Below the pieces are notes generated by a model that made no database searches, had not been told where the DNA came from, and worked only from the letters and a program-made list of their open reading frames with translations. DNA of 64,000 nt from Quisquiliibacterium transsilvanicum. GTDB taxonomy: Bacteria > Pseudomonadota > Gammaproteobacteria > Burkholderiales > Burkholderiaceae_E. The stretch lies in NCBI RefSeq assembly GCF_014202215.1, contig NZ_JACHGB010000008.1, forward strand, positions 1 to 64,000, given 5' to 3'. Numbering within the stretch: the stretch's first letter is position 1; each line of letters opens with the position of its first letter. This document shows, in pieces, positions 8,701-17,144 of this stretch. A program made the position numbers and the translations under genes.

Positions 8701-9915
8701 TCAGCTGCCCGCGCTCAGCCAGCCGGCGACCCGGCGGTACACCGACGCGCGGCCGAGCAGTCCCACATGGCCCGTGCGCAGAGCGATCCAGGTGTGGCCC
8801 GGCGGGAACGCAAGCCCGCGCCGCGCCTGCGGATGGCGGCCGAGCGCGCTGTCGAGCGGCACCAGACCGTCGCCCAGCAGCCGGCGCGCCAGCGGATCTT
8901 CTCGGCGGCCGGTGGTGGCGGCGATCGCGTAGCAGGCCACCCCTTCGGGCAGCGGCACCGGCACCCGGGTGTCGGCGGCATGGGCGAAGCGGTCGCGGCC
9001 CTGCCAGTCCTCGTCGAGGAGGCTGCCGTGGCGCAGGTCGGTGATGCCGGCGCTGCGCAGGCTGCCCAGCCGCGCGAACGCGGCGGAGTAGGGACTCACG
9101 CCGAGCACCTCGTGCACCCAGCGGCCGCCGCGCTCCAGCGGGGCGCCATGATGCGGCGTGCCCAGGAACACCATGTCGCGCACCCGGTCGATCCAGTCCA
9201 GCCCCCGGGCCTGGGCGTCGTGGTACGCGCTGCGCGCCACCAGCCCGCCCATGCTGTGGCCGATCAGCGTGATCCGGGTGATCGGCACCGGCCAGTCGGC
9301 CAGCAGCGCCTGCAAGCGCTCCGAGAGCGCGCGGCCGTTGGTGGAGACATGCAGGCCGGTGTTGTAGCGCAGGTGCAGCGGCGTGGCGCCCAGGCCGCGG
9401 GCGAGCACCCCGATCGGGTCGACCGCGCCGCGGCGCCACTGGAGGTCGCTCATGCACAGGCCGTGGATGGCCAGGATGAGCCAGCCGCTCGGCGCCGCCA
9501 CGACGGCCGCGCCCTCGCCCTGCTGCAGCGTGCGCCCCTCGTGCCTGAGGCTCATCGGGATGGCCAGCGGATTGGCGGTGCGCTCGAGGTAATCGCCCAG
9601 CACGCCGTTGAGCGCTGCAACAAGCGGCTCGCGGCCGGCCCAGCCGGCCTCGTCCTCATCCTCCGGCAGGGCTTCGCCGAGCACGGCCAGCGCGGTATCG
9701 ATGCCCCCGCCCACCATCCGGGTGACGCCACGCACCGTCTTGTAGACGAAGCCGGTGATTCCGCGCGTGCGGCCCTCGACCGGCGTGCCGATCGGCAGGG
9801 GCACGCGCTGGATGGTGCGGTGCATCGCCTCGACGAGGTCGGTCACACCGAGCGTGGCGGCGACGGCGAGACGGCTGGCGCCGCGCAGGTCGGCGTTACG
9901 GGAGTTCGGCGCCAT
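8701..9915 (-). CDS. alpha/beta-hydrolase (esterase/lipase-like, PGAP1-type)
   Basis: About 404 residues. The hydrolase fold is marked by an oxyanion HG (AIHGLCMSD, near 150), the nucleophile elbow GHSMGG with Ser221, and a downstream [10 protein letters not shown] segment typical of triacylglycerol lipases and PGAP1-like esterases. A His near the C-terminus (PPGHTWIAL or TGHVGLL) could complete the triad. The N-terminal 120 residues look helical and are not catalytic. There is no obvious signal peptide. Start is uncertain: the ATG at 9915 is chosen, 9930 is equally possible, and neither has a good ribosome site. The natural ester substrate is unknown. Confidence 0.8.
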   Translation of the reverse strand: MAPNSRNADLRGASRLAVAATLGVTDLVEAMHRTIQRVPLPIGTPVEGRTRGITGFVYKTVRGVTRMVGGGIDTALAVLGEALPEDEDEAGWAGREPLVAALNGVLGDYLERTANPLAIPMSLRHEGRTLQQGEGAAVVAAPSGWLILAIHGLCMSDLQWRRGAVDPIGVLARGLGATPLHLRYNTGLHVSTNGRALSERLQALLADWPVPITRITLIGHSMGGLVARSAYHDAQARGLDWIDRVRDMVFLGTPHHGAPLERGGRWVHEVLGVSPYSAAFARLGSLRSAGITDLRHGSLLDEDWQGRDRFAHAADTRVPVPLPEGVACYAIAATTGRREDPLARRLLGDGLVPLDSALGRHPQARRGLAFPPGHTWIALRTGHVGLLGRASVYRRVAGWLSAGS

Positions 9916-10033
9916 GGCGGCAGGCCGCATCGGGTTCGGTGGAAGCCGACGAATATGACACAGCGAGGGCCGCCACGCCAGCGGCCCGCCCCTCCCGCGC
10001 CGACCGGGCACCGCCGCGCGGCGCCCGTGGCTG

Positions 10034-11332
10034 TCAGCCCTGCATCGCTTCCTCGATCTCCGCCACCACGTCGGCGAACTTCGCGCGCGCGGCAGCCTCC
10101 ACCTGAGGCACGTGGTAGGCCGGGAACAGCTCCGTGGTGCCGCGGTAGCCGCTCAGCACCTGCTGGGCGACGGTCACCTTGTGCACCTCGGTCGGACCGT
10201 CGGCCAGCGCGAGGAAATAGGAGGCCAGCACCTGCTCGGCGAAAGGCATCTCGTTGGAGATGCCGATCGAGCCGTGGAGGTGCAGCGCGCGCGACGCGAT
10301 GTCGTGCAGCACCTTGGGCATCGCCGCCTTCACCGCGGCGATGTCCTTGCGCACCAGCTTGTAGTCGTTGTGCCTGTCGCACAGCCAGGCGGTGCGCAGC
10401 ACCAGCAGCCGGAACTGCTCCAGCTCGATCCAGGAGTCGGCGATCTTCTCCTGCACCATCTGCTTCTTCGCCAGCAGCTCACCCTGCGTGAAGCGCGACA
10501 GCACGCGCTCGCACATCATGTCCAGCGCCCTGCGTGCCTGGCCGATGGTGCGCATCGCATGATGGATGCGCCCGCCGCCGAGGCGCACCTGCGCAACCAC
10601 GAAGGCGCCGCCCTGCGGGCCCAGCATGTGGTCGGCGGGCACGCGCACGTCGTGGAACTCCAGATAGCCGTGGCTCGGAACATGGTCCGCGCCCCAGCCG
10701 ACGTTGCGCTTGATCTCGATTCCCGGGGTGTCTGCCGGCACGATGAACATCGACATCCGCTGGTAGGGCGGCGCCTCGGGATCGGTCACCGCCATCACGA
10801 TGTAGAAGGCCGCGAAGCGTGCGTTCGAGGCGAACCACTTCTGGCCGCTGATCACCCACTCGTCGCCCTGGCGGACCGCCTTGGTGGTGAGCACCTTGGG
10901 GTCGGCGCCGCCCTGCGGCTCGGTCATCGCGAAGCAGGAGACGATGCGGTTCTCCAGCAGCGGCTCGAGGAAGCGCTTCTTCTGCGCGGGCGTGCCGAAG
11001 TGCGCGAGGATCTCGGCGTTGCCGGTGTCGGGCGCCTGGCAGCCGAACACGACCGGCGCGAACGAGGCCCGGCCCAGGATCTCGTTGAGCAGCGCCAGCT
11101 TCATCTGACCGTAGCCCGGGCCGCCAAGGTCAGCGCCGAGGTGGCAGGCCCACAGCTTGCGCTCCTTCACCCGCTGCTGCAGCGGGCGAACCAGGCGCTC
11201 GAAGCCCGGCTGGTTCAGGTCGTAGGGGCTGCCGAGCACATGCTGGAGCGGCTCCACTTCTTCGCGTACGAAGGCCTCGACCCAGTCGAGTTCCTTCTGA
11301 AAGTCTGCATCGGTCTCGAATCCCCAGCTCAT
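10034..11332 (-). CDS. acyl-CoA dehydrogenase (ACAD10/11-like), paralogue of the 4543-5835 gene
   Basis: 432 residues, collinear with the product of 4543-5835 along its whole length and sharing long identical blocks such as RKLWACHLG, LALLNEILGR and CFAMTEPQGGADPK. FAD-binding and C-terminal ADGPTEVHKVT motifs are intact, so both copies look functional. The ATG at 11332 has GGGAG at good distance. It is followed upstream on the same strand by an SDR (11400-12146), forming a second dehydrogenase/SDR unit beside a divergent TetR gene that may control it. Differences outside the conserved core suggest a different acyl-CoA substrate. Confidence 0.92.
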   Translation of the reverse strand: MSWGFETDADFQKELDWVEAFVREEVEPLQHVLGSPYDLNQPGFERLVRPLQQRVKERKLWACHLGADLGGPGYGQMKLALLNEILGRASFAPVVFGCQAPDTGNAEILAHFGTPAQKKRFLEPLLENRIVSCFAMTEPQGGADPKVLTTKAVRQGDEWVISGQKWFASNARFAAFYIVMAVTDPEAPPYQRMSMFIVPADTPGIEIKRNVGWGADHVPSHGYLEFHDVRVPADHMLGPQGGAFVVAQVRLGGGRIHHAMRTIGQARRALDMMCERVLSRFTQGELLAKKQMVQEKIADSWIELEQFRLLVLRTAWLCDRHNDYKLVRKDIAAVKAAMPKVLHDIASRALHLHGSIGISNEMPFAEQVLASYFLALADGPTEVHKVTVAQQVLSGYRGTTELFPAYHVPQVEAAARAKFADVVAEIEEAMQG

Positions 11333-11399
11333 TTCTGCTCCCTCGTGTTGCGTTCGTCGTCAGGTTCGTCGGTGTTTCGGTCTGGCGGGCGGGGCGCGA

Positions 11400-12146
11400 T
11401 CAGAGGATCAGGCCGCCGTCCACCGGGATGCTCTGGCCGTAGACGTAGGCCGACAGCGGCGACGCCAGGAACAGCGCAACGCCCGCCATGTCGGAGGGCA
11501 GCCCCAGGCGCCCCGCCGGGATGTTCTCCAGCGTGGCCTTCAGGCGCTCGGGGTTGGCCGTGGTGACCTTGGTGAGCTTGGTGTCCACCAGCCCCGGCGC
11601 GATGCCGTTGACGCGGATGCCCTCGCCTGCCCAGGCCTCGGCCAGCGTGCGGGTCAGCCCCATCGCGCCGGTCTTGGACGCGTTGTAGGCCGGATTGCCC
11701 TTGGTCGAGTGGAACGCGGCGGTGGAACTGACCGTGATCAGCGAGCCCTTCGACGCCTTGAGCATGTCGTAGAACTTGAGGCTGCAGTCCATCAGGCTGT
11801 TCAGGTTCACCTCGATGACCCGGCGGAAGCCGCCGCCGTCGAACTCGCCCCGCCGGTAGATGACGATGCCCTGCGAGAGCACCAGCACGTCGAGTTTCGA
11901 GAACGAAGGTTCCAGGGTCTCGACCGCGTTGCGGTCGCTGACGTCGACCTGCGCGTAGTGCAGGCCGGACAGGTCCGAGCCCTCGGCGGGATCGTAGTCG
12001 GCGGGGCTGGCGCGAGTGCCCCAGACGTGGACTTCCGCGCCGTTGTCCAGGAAGGCCCTGGCGATGCCGTTGCCGATGCCGCTCGAGCCACCGACCACCA
12101 GGACGGTCTTGCCGGAAAAGTCCAGGGGATTGCCCATCTTGCCCAT
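11400..12146 (-). CDS. SDR family oxidoreductase
   Basis: 248 residues. The cofactor motif GGSSGIGNG is near residue 19 and the active-site YNASK lies in the second half. The C-terminus PLSAYVYGQSIPVDGGLIL is the standard end of FabG-like SDRs. The usual NNAG is replaced by LVLSQGI, a less common variant. Starts at 12146 and 12137 (Met1 and Met4) are both served by purine-rich sequence, and the longer open frame to 12251 runs into the regulatory region. It is co-directional with the dehydrogenase (68 bp downstream). Probably a 3-hydroxyacyl-CoA or alcohol dehydrogenase; substrate unknown. Confidence 0.85.
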   Translation of the reverse strand: MGKMGNPLDFSGKTVLVVGGSSGIGNGIARAFLDNGAEVHVWGTRASPADYDPAEGSDLSGLHYAQVDVSDRNAVETLEPSFSKLDVLVLSQGIVIYRRGEFDGGGFRRVIEVNLNSLMDCSLKFYDMLKASKGSLITVSSTAAFHSTKGNPAYNASKTGAMGLTRTLAEAWAGEGIRVNGIAPGLVDTKLTKVTTANPERLKATLENIPAGRLGLPSDMAGVALFLASPLSAYVYGQSIPVDGGLIL

Positions 12147-12273
12147 CTCTCCATCGCCTTCGAGCGCGCAGCGCGCGTGACCAAGCCAGCCCGCAGCCCC
12201 GGTCCGGCGGCGGCGGTTAATACGTTTGGCTAAAACAAATGACTTATGCAATCATCGCACCAAAGGAAGCACC
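12147..12273. promoter_or_regulatory. divergent regulatory region between SDR and TetR genes
   Basis: A 127-bp gap holding the most AT-rich stretch of this neighbourhood (about 12216-12256, with TTTGGCTAAAACAAATG and TTATGCAATCAT). It lies between the SDR/dehydrogenase unit (minus) and the TetR gene (plus), where a TetR operator is expected. A weak TTTG...CAAA dyad is visible at 12225-12239. No well-spaced -35/-10 pair could be settled. Confidence 0.4.
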
Positions 12274-13107
12274 TTGTCGACCCCTGCCCAGACCCCGCCC
12301 TCCGCTGACCCCACGCGCGAGCGACTGAAGACCGCCGCGCAGCGCCTGTTCGCCGAGCGCGGCATCGACGGCGTCTCGATCCGCGACATCGTCACGGCGG
12401 CCGGCGTGCGCAATGGCGCGTCGGTCCACTATCACTTCGGCGCCAAGGAGGCGCTGGTGCAGGAGCTGGTCCTGGAAGGCGCGCAGCGCATCGACCTGCG
12501 CCGCAATGCCGCGCTCGACGCGATCGAGGGGGACGGCGGTCCGCGCAGCGTGTCCGAGATAGCCAGGCTGCTCGTGGAGACATCGATCGACGGCGGCCCG
12601 GCGGACGGCCCGGGCGCTGCCCGCGCGGCCAGCTACATCCGCTTCATCAATGCGGTGCGGGCGCACCACAACTCGCTCTTCATGGACGCGCTGCAGGGCC
12701 GCTGGAACTCCGGCTACCAGCGCTGCCTGAGGCACCTGGAGCGGCTGCTCGCCGACGTGCCGCCGGCGCTGCTGAACCAGCGCTTCATCTTCATGTCGCT
12801 GTATCTCGGCAGCACCCTCGCCGCCCGCGAGCGGGCGCTCGAGGACGCGGCCCGCTCCAGCCGCCTGTGGCGCACCGCCTGGGCGCTGGACAACCTGGTC
12901 GACACCCTGTGCGGCCTGCTCGGCCAGCCGCCTTCGGCGCGGACGACGCGCCGACTGCCGGAGGACGCGTCTCAGAACACGCGTTTGAACCAGGCGAGCG
13001 ACAGACCGGCCGACAGCGCCAGCAGCAGCGCGGCCGCCGCCGACAGCGCTCCGGAGAGTTCCACGCGCCGCCGCTCGAAGCCCAGCTTCAGGTCCAGGGC
13101 CCGATAG
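12274..13107 (+). CDS. TetR/AcrR family transcriptional regulator with overprinted C-terminal tail
   Basis: 277 residues. The N-terminal helix-turn-helix is clear: TAAQRLFAERGIDGVSIRDI, then VRNGASVHYHFGAKEAL. The ligand-binding helical domain follows. The TTG at 12276-side codon 12274 is chosen because AAGGAAG lies just upstream; an earlier TTG at 12226 has none. Residues from about 233 on (45 codons) are read opposite the 3' end of the convergent VWA gene. They are Ser/Ala/Arg-rich and unlike a TetR domain, suggesting loss of an earlier stop. It likely represses the divergent SDR/acyl-CoA dehydrogenase unit; the ligand is probably an acyl-CoA or related compound. Confidence 0.85.
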   Translation: MSTPAQTPPSADPTRERLKTAAQRLFAERGIDGVSIRDIVTAAGVRNGASVHYHFGAKEALVQELVLEGAQRIDLRRNAALDAIEGDGGPRSVSEIARLLVETSIDGGPADGPGAARAASYIRFINAVRAHHNSLFMDALQGRWNSGYQRCLRHLERLLADVPPALLNQRFIFMSLYLGSTLAARERALEDAARSSRLWRTAWALDNLVDTLCGLLGQPPSARTTRRLPEDASQNTRLNQASDRPADSASSSAAAADSAPESSTRRRSKPSFRSRAR

Positions 13108-13964
13108 ACGCGCGTCAGCTCGGCCGCACTCGCGGCGGGGAAGTACTCGCCGAGCGTCAGCTCGGCGATGCGCCGCAGGCCGGCCTCGTCGAGCCGGACC
13201 CGCATCGACCAGCCCTCCACCGCAAGCACCGCCCCCTTGGCCGTGCCCAGCCCCACCGTGTACACCCGCACGCCGCGCTGCGCGGCGATGCGCGCGGCGA
13301 GCTCGGGCTCCGGTCCGGCGCCCGATTCGCCATCGCTCAGCAGCACGATCGCGGCCGAACGGTTCGATCCTGGCGGAATCGGCGCCGGCCAGTTCTCGGG
13401 GTCGGCGCGCGGGTCCTCCGCACGAAGGTCGAAGCGCAGCGCAGGGTCGATCGCCTTGAGCGCGACCAGCAGGCCGCTGCCGACCGCGGTGGCCTGCTGC
13501 AGCTGCAGCCGGTCCAGCGCAGCAAGCACGGCATCGCGGTCGTGCGTGGGCGTCTGCACCAGCGACGCGCTCGCGGCGAAGGCCACCAGCCCGATCCTGG
13601 TGGTGGCGGGCTGGCGCAGGACGAACTCGCGCGCCGCCGCGCGCGCGGCGCCGATGCGGTCCGGGGCGATGTCCGCGGCCCGCATGCTGCCGGAGATGTC
13701 GATCGCCAGGACGACGACCTCGTGCGGCGCCGGCAGCGACAGCTGCGCGCTCGGCCGCGCGGCCGCGACGAGCAGCGCGGCGAGCGCGAGCGACAGCAGC
13801 AGCGCGGGCATGGCGCGCCGCCAGGCCCGCACCGGCGGCGCAGGCGCCTGTGTTGCGCCGGCCGCGGCAGCGCGACGGCGCCGCCGGGCGGCGACCACGT
13901 TGGCCAGCACGGGCGCGGGCGCCAGGACGAGCAGCCAGAGCAGCGCAGGCCAGCCGAACTCCAT
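12972..13964 (-). CDS. VWA-domain membrane protein (BatA-like)
   Basis: 330 residues. An N-terminal hydrophobic pair of segments (5-22 and 52-70) anchors the protein. The von Willebrand A domain has an intact metal-ion site DISGS (Asp89-Ser93), later LLSDGES and VYTVGLGT, and a C-terminal membrane helix ends in LSLAWFKRVF. BatA-like proteins work with MoxR ATPases and DUF58 proteins in envelope maintenance. The ATG at 13964 is preceded by GAGGGC. It starts 7 bp after the DUF58 stop, so it is in the MoxR-DUF58-VWA operon. A clear paralogue lies at 17145-18200 on the other strand. Confidence 0.9.
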   Translation of the reverse strand: MEFGWPALLWLLVLAPAPVLANVVAARRRRRAAAAGATQAPAPPVRAWRRAMPALLLSLALAALLVAAARPSAQLSLPAPHEVVVLAIDISGSMRAADIAPDRIGAARAAAREFVLRQPATTRIGLVAFAASASLVQTPTHDRDAVLAALDRLQLQQATAVGSGLLVALKAIDPALRFDLRAEDPRADPENWPAPIPPGSNRSAAIVLLSDGESGAGPEPELAARIAAQRGVRVYTVGLGTAKGAVLAVEGWSMRVRLDEAGLRRIAELTLGEYFPAASAAELTRVYRALDLKLGFERRRVELSGALSAAAALLLALSAGLSLAWFKRVF

Positions 13965-13971
13965 GGCGCCC

Positions 13972-14943
13972 TCAGCGGCCCCGCGCCGCGCGCCCTGGCA
14001 GCCGACGGGCGCGCGCGCCGCGCGCCCGCGCATGAGCGAAGGCCATCAGCGAATCGACCAGGTCGGCATCCGTGGACAGCTCCAGTGCGTCGACGCCCGC
14101 ATGGGAAAGCGACTCCCGCAGGCCGGCCTCGCGCCGCTGCACCGCCTCGGCGAAGCGTGCCCGGAAGCCCGGGTCGTCCGCGTCGACGAACAGACGCTCG
14201 CCGGTCTCGGCGTCCTCGACCGTCATCAGACCCAGCTCCGGCAGCGCCTGCTCGAGCGGGTCGACCGGGCGCACTGCGAGCACCTCGTGACGGCGCGCCA
14301 GCTGCCCCATCGGCGCCTCCCAGCCGGGCCGGCTGAAGAAATCCGACACCACGAACAGCAGCGAGCGGCGCGGCACCATCCGCTGCGCGCCGCGCAGCAG
14401 CTCGGCGAGGTCGGTCCCGGCGCCGGTCGGCGCGGATCGGCGCGCATCGGCCCGTCCCGGTGAACGCGCATCGCTGCGCCCGGGCTGATGCGCATCGATC
14501 CGCGCCAGCAGGTGCAGAACCTGGCCGCGTCCGCCGCGCGGCGGAATCACCGCATCCACGCGCTCGCCGAACAGCATCGCGCCAACGCGGTTGCCATGGC
14601 GCACCATCAGCCGCGCCATTGCGCCGACGAACTGCGCGGCCAGCGCGCGCTTGTCGCGTGCCCCCGAACCGAAGGACATCGAACCGGTCAGGTCGACCAG
14701 GAACCAGGCGCAGGCCTCGCGCTCCTCATGGAACTGGCGAACGTGCGGCACCTGCAGCCGCGCCGTCACGTTCCAGTCGATGTGACGGGCATCGTCCCAG
14801 GGCTGGTACTCGCGCAGGTCGGCGAGGTCGAGACCAAAGCCGCGCAGCAGGGTCCGATAGTCGCCCTGCAGCAGCCCGTCGAGCCGCCGGATCACGGTCC
14901 ACTCGATGCGGCGCAGCATCCGCTCAGGCGCGGGGGACGGCAT
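13972..14943 (-). CDS. DUF58 domain-containing protein
   Basis: 323 residues. The DUF58 signature is LREYQPWDDARHIDWNVTAR near residues 43-62. A VWA-like strand follows with DLTGS (Asp84-Ser88) and then LLFVVSDFFSRPG. DUF58 proteins are regularly encoded beside MoxR AAA+ ATPases and are thought to be client or adaptor proteins. A low-complexity Asp/Ala/Arg loop (SDARSPGRADARR, near 155-167) interrupts the domain. The ATG at 14943 overlaps the MoxR gene by 20 bp and has GGAGG 8-9 nt upstream. An internal ATG at 14919 is the alternative. Confidence 0.9.
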   Translation of the reverse strand: MPSPAPERMLRRIEWTVIRRLDGLLQGDYRTLLRGFGLDLADLREYQPWDDARHIDWNVTARLQVPHVRQFHEEREACAWFLVDLTGSMSFGSGARDKRALAAQFVGAMARLMVRHGNRVGAMLFGERVDAVIPPRGGRGQVLHLLARIDAHQPGRSDARSPGRADARRSAPTGAGTDLAELLRGAQRMVPRRSLLFVVSDFFSRPGWEAPMGQLARRHEVLAVRPVDPLEQALPELGLMTVEDAETGERLFVDADDPGFRARFAEAVQRREAGLRESLSHAGVDALELSTDADLVDSLMAFAHARARGARARRLPGRAARGR

Positions 14944-15934
14944 CCCGGTGGGCCTCCAGTGGCTTGGGCGGCATCGGCACGCGCGCCATCAGCTTCTCGA
15001 TCAGCGCATCGGCATCGACCTCCTCTGCCAGCGCCTCCCAGGACAGCACCAGCCGGTGCCTGAAGACGTCGGGAACGAGGTCCGCGAGATCCTCCGGCAG
15101 CACGTAGGCCCGCCCGCGCAGGCGGGCCAGCGCGCGCGCGCCCTCGATCAGATGGATCGGCGCGCGGGGACTGGCGCCATGGGCCAGCCATCGCTCGAGC
15201 TCCGGCAGCCCATGCCGCGCGGGAGCGCGCGTCGCCGCCGCGAGCTTCACCGCATACTGGATCAGCGACGGATCGACGTAGGTGGCCCGGCATTCGCACT
15301 GCAGCTCGAGCAGTTGCGCGGTGCTGGCCACCGGCTGCGGCTCAGGGGTACCGCCGGTGACGCGCTCGACGATCACGAACTCCTCCTCTTCGGTCGGATA
15401 GCCCACCAGCACCTTCATCATGAAGCGATCCACCTGCGCTTCCGGCAGCGCGTAGGTGCCCTCGGTCTCGATCGGGTTCTGCGTCGCCATCACCAGGAAG
15501 GGCGCCGGCACCGGGTAGGTTTCCCCGGCGATCGTCACCTGCCGCTCCTGCATCACCTCCAGCAGCGCGCTCTGCACCTTGGCCGGGGCGCGATTGATCT
15601 CGTCGGCCAGCAGCAGGTTGGTGAACACCGGGCCGAGCGCAGTGGAGAACTCGCCGGTGCGCTGGTTGTAGACGCGGGTCCCCACCAGGTCCGCAGGAAC
15701 GAGGTCGGGCGTGAACTGGATCCGTCCGAAGCCTCCACGGATGGTCCGCGCCAGGGTCTTCACGGTCAGCGTCTTGGCGAGGCCGGGCACACCTTCGACC
15801 AGCAGGTGCCCCTGGGCGAGCAGCGCCACCAGAACCCGCTCCAGGAAGGCATCCTGGCCCACCACCACCTTCTTCATCTCGTAGAACACGCGCTCCATCA
15901 GCGTGCCCCGCTGCGTCGCCTCCGGATCGATCAT
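14924..15934 (-). CDS. MoxR-family AAA+ ATPase
   Basis: 336 residues. Walker A is GVPGLAKT (48-55), Walker B is in LLLADEINRAP (near 110), and the MoxR-specific ATQNPIETEGTYALPEAQVDRF segment follows (described here by its key blocks ATQNP and PEAQVDRF). MoxR proteins are chaperone-like ATPases that act with VWA-domain partners. The ATG at 15934 has GAGGAGG upstream. It is first in the overlapping MoxR-DUF58-VWA series and is preceded by the S1C protease gene on the same strand (78 bp). Confidence 0.94.
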   Translation of the reverse strand: MIDPEATQRGTLMERVFYEMKKVVVGQDAFLERVLVALLAQGHLLVEGVPGLAKTLTVKTLARTIRGGFGRIQFTPDLVPADLVGTRVYNQRTGEFSTALGPVFTNLLLADEINRAPAKVQSALLEVMQERQVTIAGETYPVPAPFLVMATQNPIETEGTYALPEAQVDRFMMKVLVGYPTEEEEFVIVERVTGGTPEPQPVASTAQLLELQCECRATYVDPSLIQYAVKLAAATRAPARHGLPELERWLAHGASPRAPIHLIEGARALARLRGRAYVLPEDLADLVPDVFRHRLVLSWEALAEEVDADALIEKLMARVPMPPKPLEAHRDAVPRA

Positions 15935-16012
15935 CGTGCCTCCTCGCGGCTGGCCTGATTGCGGCCTGATTGCGGCATGGGTGCTGTCGGGCCGGGCGCC
16001 CGCGGCCCCGTG

Positions 16013-17038
16013 TCAGAACGGCGGCAGGCCGAAGCCCGCCGCCGCATTCTCGATGGGCACCGCGAAGCCGATGCCGACGAAGAATCGCTGGCCGACCGGA
16101 TTCAGGATGCCGGTGACGATGCCCACCACCTCGCCCTCGTCGGTGACCAGCGGCCCGCCCGAGTTGCCCGGGTTCGCCGCGGCATCGAACTGGATCAGCC
16201 GTCCGAGCACTCGCCCGCCGTCCTCGGAGACGTACTCTCGGTCCAGGCCGGAGACCACGCCCGAGCTCACCGACGGGCCGATCCCGAACGGAAAACCGAC
16301 TGCGACCACCCGATCGCCCGGCCGCAGGTCGCCCGAGGAGCGCAGCGTGGCGGCGACGAGGTCGTCGGGAAGCGTGTGCGCCTTCAGCACCGCGAGGTCG
16401 TTCTCGGGCTGGACCGACAGCACGGTGGCATCCGACTCCAGCCCGTCGTCGAACACCACCCTGATCCGGGCCGCGCCGGCGACGACGTGGAGGTTGGTCA
16501 GGATCACGCCTTCCTCCAGGATGACGACGCCGGTGCCGGTGCCATGCGCGGCTTCGTCCGTGCCGGGTGCGGTGCCGGGCGCAGCGCGCTCCTTCGGTCC
16601 TCGCCCCTTCCCGGCCGCGCCGCGCTCGCCCGGCGCACCGAACGCCCGTACCCGCACCACCGAGGGCCGGATGGTTTCCCAGGCGCGGGCGGCCGGCGAC
16701 GGCAGCTTCGCCTTCTCCAGGCTGCGCTGCACCGCCAGATCGAAGCGCTCCTGCGCGCGCTCGTCCACCGGCTGACCGAGATGGCGCCCGGCCAGGACGC
16801 CCGCCGCCAGCAGCGCAGCGGCGCCAAGAAGAATCGGCAACATCAGTCGCAAACGCCAGCGCCGCGCGCTGGGGCCGCTGGGGCCGGTGGCGCTGGTGGC
16901 GCTGGTGGCGCTGGTGGCGCTGGCGGTCATGTCGGGCACCGAGCACTCCGCGCCGATGCCGGCAGGCGCGGCCGCACTCCCGCCCCCTGGTCGGGGAGCC
17001 TTCCTGCGCACCGCGATGTAGACGCCCGCTCTCGGCAT
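16013..17038 (-). CDS. membrane-anchored S1C trypsin-like serine protease without PDZ domain
   Basis: 341 residues from the ATG at 17038 (GGAG 8 nt upstream), or 305 from 16930. One transmembrane segment lies at about 64-84 (LRLMLPILLGAAALLAAGVL), followed by a periplasmic DegP/HtrA-type protease domain. The catalytic triad is His184 (TNLHVV), Asp214 (ENDLAVLK) and Ser293 (GNSGGP). The protein ends soon after the protease fold, so the usual HtrA PDZ domain is absent. A Ser-Ala-Thr repeat precedes the membrane segment. It is adjacent to and co-directional with moxR, suggesting a link with the VWA/MoxR cassette. Confidence 0.88.
   Translation of the reverse strand: MPRAGVYIAVRRKAPRPGGGSAAAPAGIGAECSVPDMTASATSATSATSATGPSGPSARRWRLRLMLPILLGAAALLAAGVLAGRHLGQPVDERAQERFDLAVQRSLEKAKLPSPAARAWETIRPSVVRVRAFGAPGERGAAGKGRGPKERAAPGTAPGTDEAAHGTGTGVVILEEGVILTNLHVVAGAARIRVVFDDGLESDATVLSVQPENDLAVLKAHTLPDDLVAATLRSSGDLRPGDRVVAVGFPFGIGPSVSSGVVSGLDREYVSEDGGRVLGRLIQFDAAANPGNSGGPLVTDEGEVVGIVTGILNPVGQRFFVGIGFAVPIENAAAGFGLPPF
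16886..16921 (+). repeat. 9-bp tandem repeat in the protease gene
   Basis: Four perfect copies of GGTGGCGCT. On the coding (minus) strand they encode SAT repeats in the cytoplasmic N-terminal tail of the S1C protease. The unit is a multiple of three, so copy changes stay in frame. Confidence 0.9.
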
Positions 17039-17144
17039 GACCGTCGCTCCGGCCAGGCCCCGACCGAAGGGCCCGGTTTCGGCTACGCTAACACGACCTC
17101 CCGGCGGCGTGTGCGCCGGCGCCCCTATGACGGGAAAGCCCGCA

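Noticed and set aside
12226-12273. Longer TetR start at the TTG at 12226
   Set aside because: No ribosome site; it would put the operator-like AT-rich region inside the coding sequence.
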